Origin: Ulota crispa
Lineage: Eukaryota; Streptophyta; Bryopsida; Orthotrichales; Orthotrichaceae
DNA: 64,000 bases
Reading direction: 5' to 3'
Assembly: GCA_963920765.1 (NCBI GenBank)
Contig: OY987246.1
Coordinates: forward strand, 1,366,501 to 1,430,500
Below the pieces are notes generated by a model, which was given only the letters and a program-made list of their open reading frames with translations, was not told where the DNA came from and made no database searches. Positions 57,903-64,000 of the stretch are shown piece by piece. Every line of letters begins with the position of its first letter. Position 1 is the stretch's first letter. Both the position numbers and the translations under genes were made by a program.

Positions 57903-58634
57903 ATAACCTCTAAAGGCCTAGTTGTTCCCTTTGAGGACAAGTGGGGTTTCAAGCATGTACATATGGCTAAACTATTTTGTGTGATTTTTTGAAACTTTTA
58001 TGGAAGATGGGGAATCCAAAGATTTGTGTGGGCATCTAAATTTTTCTTCATTCCGACATTTATTGAAGAAGTTAATAATGAAAATATGGAAAATGGGGGT
58101 GGGCGGGCAGCCCAAAAATTTCTTTAAAAATTGCATTTGAAAAAAATTAAAAATGTGAAAGAGGTTCTTTAGACTTATATGTATTTGGGAAGCTTTGAAT
58201 CATTCAATTTTGATTCATGAGATGAAAGTTATGAGAGGTTTTAGTTTGCGGGTAGGTATGGTTTTGAGAGACTCCATACCTACCTGCAAACTAAAACCTC
58301 TCATAACTTTCATCTCATGAATCAAAATTGAATGATTCAAAGCTTCCCAAATACATATAAGTCTAAAGAACCTATTGCACAATTTTATTTTATTTTTTAA
58401 ATGCAATTTTTAAAGAAGTTTTTGGGCTCCCCGCCCACCCCTGTTTTCCATATTTTCATTATTAACTTCTTCAATAAATGTTAGAATGAAGAAAAATTTA
58501 AAAGCCCATGTAGATCTTTGAATTCCCCATATTCCATAAAAATTTCAAAAAATCACACAAAGTAATTTAGCCATAGGTACATACCCAAAATCCCATTTGT
58601 TCCTCAAGGAGACAGCTGGGCCTTTTGGGGTTAA
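57903..58634. mobile_element. piggyBac-like element, full-length palindrome, 732 bp
   Basis: The ends are ATAACCTCTAAAGGCCTAG (ATAA for TTAA) on the left and GGGCCTTTTGGGGTTAA on the right. The two halves, about 365 bp each, are inverted repeats of each other around 58265. For example, GAGATGAAAGTTATGAGAGG (58218) pairs with CCTCTCATAACTTTCATCTC (58297). A transcript could fold into one long hairpin. Relative of 26421-27143. Confidence 0.83.
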
Positions 58635-59227
58635 AGAAACTACCAAGCTAAAACTTTGTCTCAAATCTCTTCAAAGAACAAGCAAAATCAAACTTCAGAC
58701 TTGGTGGTTGATTGATTTCACTCAAAATCACTCCTACAGTATTTTGGTTGGAATCGATGTTAATTGTACAAAACATCGAACGTTTTTATTTATTTTTTTG
58801 AGCTAAAACACCTTGTTTTCTTGCTTAGAAAATAGATGGAGTTTTAACCCTAAGAGAACCAAAGGGGGATACAGCAGAAATGGTGCTTCTCATATGTACG
58901 CAAGTTTTAAAAAGTATAACGACTGTGGTTAAACCACCAATACAAAACACAAAATACGTGTTTTTGGATGAACATAATGCACATCCAAAACAATGAAATG
59001 AAAGTATTTTGATATTGAAACTATTTTTTAAGTTAATAGAGTATTGCATTTGTTAGACATTGAGTTTGACAATCTCTATTATAAAATAGAAGGTGAAAGT
59101 GAATTTGAATATGTGTTAGCATTGAAGTCAAACATAGGGGGTTTGTCTGTCAGTATGACATTTTTTTTACACTACTATGCCTTGTCCGCGCTTTGTTTCT
59201 AATGACTATTCACCCTTCTTTTTCCTA
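58635..59227. other. No gene; isolated left terminus at 58844
   Basis: TTAACCCTAAGAGAACCAAA at 58844 looks like a piggyBac-type left end, but I found no matching right end before 59228. Confidence 0.35.
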
Positions 59228-59539
59228 TAAGGTAGAAGGCTCGAAAATCGACCATCTAAGGGCTGAAACCGAATTTGGGGAGGTAGAACTTCTTGAAATA
59301 TTTTTCAATAAAATTTCCTTGAAAAACAAGAAGAATTGACATCTATCCCAAGTGTTTTCATATTTTATGGAGCTTTGTGGAATTACTCATGAAATTCTGA
59401 AGTGGAAAGGTCATAGGTGCTCTAAAACCCCGCACCTCTCAAATGTTTGTCTCGTGTACATTGTTGAAAGGCTATGAATAAGACATGTACCAATAGGGTA
59501 CAATTCAGGAGGTGGGCGGGATATGAGCAGACTACCTTA
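59228..59539. mobile_element. TAAGGTAG-type MITE, 312 bp
   Basis: The left end is TAAGGTAGAAGGCTCGAAAA and the right end GAGCAGACTACCTTA. Parallel to 54665-54994 (TCGACCATCTAAGGGCTGAA, GAGGTAGAACTTCTTGAAAT). Confidence 0.75.
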
Positions 59540-59909
59540 GTTTCCTCTTCCTCTCCCCTCTTCAGATTTTGAATTTCAACTTTCTTACTGAAACTGCCAA
59601 GATATGAAAAAGGGGGAGGTTCCATCTGGATTCTGGACCCATTTTGTCATCCCTCTTTTTGGGAATTCCTGCCACTTTTCCAGTGGGGTGGGCTTGAAGA
59701 ATGCCAAGTGTGGGGCAAGTCCGTGTAACTTAGACAAAGGACGAGAAACGATACATTGGTGGCGGCCGCAAGCTGGACGCAGAAAAGGGTTTAATTGGCT
59801 CCTAAGGTTGTCTACCCGTCATCAGGAAATCTTGAGTGTCAGTTGGCCTGATGAAAGGGTGACAGTGATACGGTTATTGCTTCTGCTGTAAAACTCCGGC
59901 AGCAAGCTT
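59540..59909. other. GC-richer stretch with an unrecognised 95-codon frame
   Basis: The plus-strand frame 59604-59891 has no recognisable motif. Higher G+C than the surroundings suggests a gene remnant, but nothing confirms it. Confidence 0.25.
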
Positions 59910-60140
59910 TTAATCCCTGAAGGGCCTGATGCCCTTTGCGGTCGTATGTATGATTGTATATATAGACGTATTTGAGCTGCTATGAGGGCTTTTCAAAAAA
60001 AATAATGCACCCACCATCATACAATCTTTCAATATGTATGATTGAAACACTTAATTTTTAATTGATTCAAACTTCTAAATATTGGTTGTGACCAGATTTG
60101 GTACCGTAACTCTAGAGCCCAAGGGCCCTTTAGGGGTTAA
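59910..60140. mobile_element. Short piggyBac-like MITE, 231 bp
   Basis: TTAA at 59910-59913 and 60137-60140. The left end TTAATCCCTGAAGGGCCTG has a T inserted before CCC. The right end is GGGCCCTTTAGGGGTTAA. The right TTAA is reused by a further left-type terminus, TTAACCCTTAAATGCCCGAG. Confidence 0.68.
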
Positions 60141-60632
60141 CCCTTAAATGCCCGAGGCACCAAATTTTGGTGGTTTTTACACTAGAATTTGGTGCCTTAG
60201 CGAGCATCACCACCCGTCCTACAAATTGGATGGCCTTCTGGGAAGAGGCCGGCCTACTCCCAAAAAGAGCCACATCCAACCCCAATAATGGATGACCTTT
60301 TGGAAAGGGTGACCCCAAAACTTGCCATGGCCTCAAAATTTGCCTTGTTTTCAAGCCACCCTCTTGGCCTCCAAAACCTAATGAGACAAGAGGCGCACCT
60401 TTCTCCTCTAACGTGATTCGCTCACAATTTGTTCTTTTTGAGCACAAAAGAAGGTAGCCAGTGGGGGTCAAGACTCCTTGGCCTCTCAACATGCCATGCC
60501 GGTGGCCTTCGACCACCAAATCTGATGGCCCCTCCTATTGCAAGCCCAAAGCATGCCAATTTTTTGGGGCTTAGTGGTGATGCCCTTGGGTCAATAGATC
60601 CATCAAAAGAAATTTTGGCCTCCTTTTTGAGA
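60137..60632. other. Left piggyBac-type terminus followed by a GC-richer segment
   Basis: TTAACCCTTAAATGCCCGAG at 60137 opens a possible element whose right end I could not find. The next terminus, at 60633, is another left-type end. The segment has a 129-codon minus-strand frame (60130-60519) that runs into the terminus and lacks a recognisable domain. GGATGGCCTTCTGGG and GGATGACCTTTTGG (60228, 60290) are a weak internal repeat. Confidence 0.3.
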
Positions 60633-60848
60633 TTAGCCCTTAAATGACCATAGGGCATAGTGTATATGTTGTCGTACAGTTGATATTTGTTACCAATAAG
60701 AAGTTTTAATTTGGGATCTCAAGTAATTCACTAGAAACGCTTTGATCTATTCTCCATCTTCTTTGTTGATCTCAAATGTAATAAATGTGTGAACCTATTC
60801 CAAATACAAGAAAAACACCTCGTATTGTACTAGTTGCAGCGACACGCT
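60633..60848. mobile_element. Short piggyBac-like MITE, right end missing
   Basis: The left end TTAGCCCTTAAATGACCATA (TTAG for TTAA) and interior (CATAGGGCATAGTGTATA, TTGTTGATCTCAAATGTAAT, CCAAATACAAGAAAAACACC) match 32548-32776 inverted and 39521-39762. Similarity stops near GTTGCAGCGACA. Confidence 0.65.
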
Positions 60849-62459
60849 TAGACATTCAAGAATTAGTGGAAACAAAAAGAAAAAGAGTACACACCAATCT
60901 TTGGGCTGTCACCAAAGGACCCACAGACTCTTGGGGAAACAGAGAAGTTTTTTGTTGGACTTCCTTCTAATTACTACATCACCCAAAACTTTGCATTGTT
61001 ATTGGCATATACCAATGTGGGTTGCATCCCACATTTGAAGAGGTTTTTGAGCTTCGAAGGCTAATATCCTTCACTATCTATTTTCCTCTTAATTAGCTAC
61101 TTTTTGAAAATTTGGTCAGTCGGTTTTTGTCTTGTAGTTCATGGTCTAGTTGGTTTCTTCTTTTTGCATTTTCAAAGGCTAAGATTACACTCTAACATTT
61201 TGTTCTCTCCAAACATTGGTTGTATTTTTTGTGAAATTGAGGACTTTTGAATATGCCCTTAGTCTTGAAAAATCAAGCCAATGCAATGGTGATACTTGCG
61301 GGTCCATGAGTTTGTCCAATTGTTTCTTTGCTAAAGTTGCTTGTTTGTTATAAAATTCTTGACCATCTTATACTGCAATGATTGGTATTTTTTGGACATG
61401 AAGATGATTTGTACTAATAAGGCTCCAAAGTTAGTAAGTTTCCTTGAAAGACACCCAGAAATTTAAAGGTTTCACCATGTCAATGGTAAGGGCCAAAGGT
61501 TTCAATTTCATCATCATCATACAAACCAAATTGACTTTGAGATTATTATGGTCAAAATACAAAAAAGACAAACCATCTTAAAAAAGTGTTTGGACACAAC
61601 CAATTAGGACTTTAATGCTAAAGCACCCTCAATCCTTAATGTCACAACAACAAGTTGAAGACAGAACTTTTATTTTCTATGAAAACATGAATTTCCACAT
61701 GACATGTAAATGAGATCATAACACGATGTGGTGACCAAGTGCAATTACATTACCAAATTTTGTATTAGAATAATCATAACACCAATGTTACTTGTCTTTT
61801 TGTATCTTCACATTACATTTGTTTCTATTACTGCATCCTACACTCAAACTCTAAAGCTGAATGAACTTGCAAGGTGTCAATACCCCCACAGAGACAGAGA
61901 CAACAAACCAACCAAATGTTATGCTAATAGAAAGTGCCCTTGCCAAAAAGTGCTTGAACCAAGCGGAACACCGTGCATGCCTAAACCTACTGAAGGTCCT
62001 CATTAGCTCATAACATCCCCAAATATTGTAGATTGGTTTTTACTATTGCAAAATTGTAAAAACCTTCAAACACTGACAAAACAAAAAACCAGAGTCACAG
62101 TAATAAAGATATTTGGCAAAAATTTAAAATATGAGATTCTCCAGCAATGTTTTGGGTCCTAACACTCCTAACAATTTAAATGCAGCACTTGACTAAACCC
62201 TACAGTGTGGACCTTCTCAAGACAGATTAGGTCTTGCACACGAGTATTGCCATCCTTTCAGTATCTCAAGGAAGATTGGCTTTGGAGAAACCTTTGCCGC
62301 CTAAGTGAACCATCACCACTAACCTTATAGTACATAATCATAAAATTTGGAAAAGCATGTATTGCACAAACTTCACCATATATTCAATAACAATGACGGA
62401 TGTTGATGTTTTTGGTTTTCCATTTTGTATGGAGAAAACATTGAAGAGAATTTTTTTTA
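60849..62459. other. No supported gene; 3' flank of the SmF-like locus
   Basis: AT-rich with few repeats. One plus-strand frame (61728-62006) is listed separately. The part nearest 62459 would be the 3' UTR of the minus-strand SmF-like copy if it is transcribed. Confidence 0.4.
61728..62006 (+). CDS. Doubtful small Cys-containing frame with a hydrophobic N-terminus
   Basis: A 92-codon frame. Residues about 14-36 are hydrophobic (IIITPMLLVFLYLHITFVSI), like a signal peptide or membrane segment, and the last 45 residues contain five Cys (CQYPHR..., CYANRKCPC, CMPK). This layout recalls small secreted peptides, but the codon composition is like the non-coding surroundings and no family is recognised. 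It overlaps no repeat. Confidence 0.15.
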   Translation: MVTKCNYITKFCIRIIITPMLLVFLYLHITFVSITASYTQTLKLNELARCQYPHRDRDNKPTKCYANRKCPCQKVLEPSGTPCMPKPTEGPH

Positions 62460-63514
62460 TCAATCGTCATCTTCAACTGCATCTTTGTCTTCAAGGAAAC
62501 CTCTTAGGTACATGACATTGTTACATTTGCAAATACAAGAGAAGAACTAGAGAAATAAATTTAAAACATTCTTTGAGTGAAATATAAGGCAATACCTAGT
62601 AAGAACCTCTTCCAAGTTTTTAGTAAAAGCCCCGTCCACATGCTTCTTTGTGCTTGCCAACTGTAAACCACAAGCAAAACCAAAAGTAAGACCTAACACA
62701 CTCATAACCACAATCAATATTAGTTACCAATGAGGATGGAATTTGAAAGTGAGTACTTACCTGAAGGTTCATGTACAAGTCAACCAATACCAAATAACCT
62801 GTTTCCATAAAACCATCCAAATGTCATGATCTTGTTAGAAATTTTATTCAAAACTCCCTGGTACAGCACCAAAAGCAAGCAAAAATTATTTCTTACTGCT
62901 ACTCTATTATATACCATTGTTAATTTTACAATTATTGTTACTTTGCTTGATCAACAAGGCTTGTCATATGATTTTACTTGTCCGTGAGATTTGTTGTAAC
63001 AAGGAAGAAGAGATCACTGCATTAATTTTCTATTCAAAATGATACAATATTGTAGACTGCGACCCTAATTTTGGCACAATTAGGGTTTAGCCAAGGTTTT
63101 GAGAGTCTAGCAAGAAAAAAATACTTTCACAGTATCAATGCAACCACACAACAACAATTCCATCACATAAAGCCGTAAAACCAAACAGAAGCCACACACC
63201 TTTGTACTCCATGCCCCACTTGAGTACACAATGACGGGCTTTCATGTCAAGTCATTCAAAAAGGCTTTGGATTCACCAACATAGTCTGTGCACAAATCCA
63301 AAGACATACATGAGGGAAAAATAATCCCAATCAGCTACCAAATCGGGAAAAAATCAATAATCAATACCCTAAACAAAGGGTTGAAAAAAGTCCCAAGAGA
63401 AGCACACCGCTGCTTAGCAACAATGACGAGGCTTTTTCAACAATGTCAACATTTGAATTGAAGTATAAGAAAAAGAAGTAAGCAAAGAGGTTCAGTTCCA
63501 AAGTTTACCGCCAT
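62460..63514 (-). pseudogene. SNRPF: Small nuclear ribonucleoprotein F (SmF) unprocessed pseudogene, five exons
   Basis: SmF is one of the seven Sm proteins that form the ring around spliceosomal snRNAs in the nucleus. Exon 1 ends ATGGCG at 63514-63509, before GTAAAC. Exon 2 is 63285-63200 (VNPKPF..NDLT..KPVIV, then LKWGMEYK in another frame). Exon 3 is 62798-62761 (GYLVLVDLYMNLQ, Sm1 motif), followed by GTAAGT. Exon 4 is 62660-62596 (LASTKKHVDGAFTKNLEEVL). Exon 5 is 62526-62460 (CNNVMYLRGF, Sm2 motif, then an acidic tail and TGA). Intron phases are consistent throughout. Damage: two 1-base deletions and a TGA in place of the Gly codon (LTG to LT-stop) in exon 2, and AA instead of AG at the exon 5 acceptor (62528-62527). 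Introns are retained, so it did not arise from mRNA. Identity is confident; loss of function is inferred from these lesions. Confidence 0.88.
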
Positions 63515-64000
63515 CAGGAGAGGAACGGCATGAAGGTCGCGATCGAACTTGTCAAGTGAGATTTCGGGAACAAGTTGTAGCGACAAGTCCCGCAGAAGAA
63601 CACCCTTTGCAGCATCCAAATTTGCGATCAACTAACTCATACTTTGGACGAACTTTGTCATGATGGATGAGATATCGCTTGCTGCTCAGATGAATACCTT
63701 CCTTTCACTGCCAACGTGAAAGAGCATCTGCACCCAGACCCGGTAAGAGCATCTGCACTCAAACTTGGTAAGAGGCCCGGCAATACTACGGATTGAACAA
63801 AGAAAAGCAAAAAAAAAAAAAAAAGTAAGGTAGAAGAACCTAAAAGTGACACTTGCTTCAGATGTGGTGATTTCAAAGGTCTTTTGAGAATCTAATGGCA
63901 TGTGCTTGTTAGGAAATGGTCACAAATGTAAGTAAAAGTGTTTTTGGAAATTTTTGAGATCTTATGAATACAAATAGTTGAAGGTAACTCCCTAGATTGA
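63515..64000 (-). promoter_or_regulatory. 5' UTR and upstream region of the SmF-like copy
   Basis: The 63515-63660 stretch upstream of ATGGCG is GC-richer and probably 5' UTR; its minus-strand frame is not a conserved protein. Further upstream, a 25-bp unit with TAAGAGCATCTGCAC is duplicated (63722 and 63747), resembling a fragment of a GAGCATCTCC-type MITE end. An A-run occurs at 63809-63825. No clear TATA box or snRNA-type element was seen. Confidence 0.3.

Noticed and set aside
57441..57992. 183-codon frame of Ser-Ile-His-Pro-Ser repeats and the Trp-Met-Asp-Gly frames on the other strand
   Set aside because: They are direct translations of the tetranucleotide array and vanish outside it.
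10826..60140. CCCCTAAA / TTTAGGGG words as interstitial telomere repeats
   Set aside because: They occur singly, always at TTAA-bounded transposon ends, and are never in tandem as telomeric repeats would be.
63446..63631. Minus-strand 61-codon frame as a separate gene
   Set aside because: It lies in the first exon and 5' UTR of the SmF-like copy; only its final ATGGCG corresponds to conserved coding sequence.
1..64000. LTR retrotransposons or autonomous transposons
   Set aside because: No long direct repeats with TG...CA ends, and no reverse transcriptase, integrase or transposase motifs in any frame.

Overview
This 64 kb window is eukaryotic nuclear DNA: AT-rich, with introns, almost no long open reading frames, and densely packed with short non-autonomous transposons. 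A plant or charophyte-type green-lineage genome is the best fit. The reasons are plant-style MITEs (GAGCATCTCCACC ends with TAA/TTA duplications), a CACTA element, and a decayed SmF gene whose remaining residues (MA-T start, VNPKPFLN, YMNLQL) look plant-like. This assignment is an inference; no rRNA, tRNA or organellar marker is present to test it.

The dominant component is a set of about 25 elements of 0.2-1.0 kb. They start TTAA-CCC and end GGG-TTAA, usually TTAACCCCTAAAGGACC ... GGTCCTTTAGGGGTTAA, and cover roughly 18 kb. The TTAA duplication plus CCC terminus is the hallmark of the piggyBac superfamily. One copy (29208-30128) sits inside a second repeat whose uninterrupted paralogue lies in the same window, so the empty site and the TTAA duplication can be read directly. 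Several copies are very similar (34494-35422 and 53363-54282; 10826-11784 and 49967-50917). Others are placed end to end sharing one TTAA, or are full-length palindromes (57903-58634).

Other elements, left to right: a GGGGAAATTAC foldback element with a possible 9-bp duplication (5670-6164); PIF/Harbinger-type MITEs (9977-10438, 15786-16153, 28757-29175, 29176-30490); a 2.5 kb CACTA element (18366-20882) nested in a piggyBac-like copy; a nest of TAAGGTAG-ended elements carrying an A-tailed repeat (23873-26424); further copies of that A-tailed repeat at about 12000-13490 and, inverted, 35636-37936; a 3 kb TIR element holding three other elements (42613-45652); and an 0.8 kb palindromic element with a clear 9-bp target duplication (45844-46642). 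Simple repeats include a 490-bp tetranucleotide array (57380-57866).

Genes are scarce. Bases 1-459 are the open 3' end of an unrecognised protein gene. At the right end, on the minus strand, 62460-63514 is a five-exon copy of the spliceosomal Sm protein F gene. Its exon structure survives, but it carries frameshifts, a stop and a lost splice acceptor, so it reads as an unprocessed pseudogene. A few short GC-richer open frames (6480-6857, 19550-19858, 45676-45843, 56493-56753, 61728-62006) are recorded with low confidence. I saw no transposase, reverse transcriptase or integrase coding sequence.
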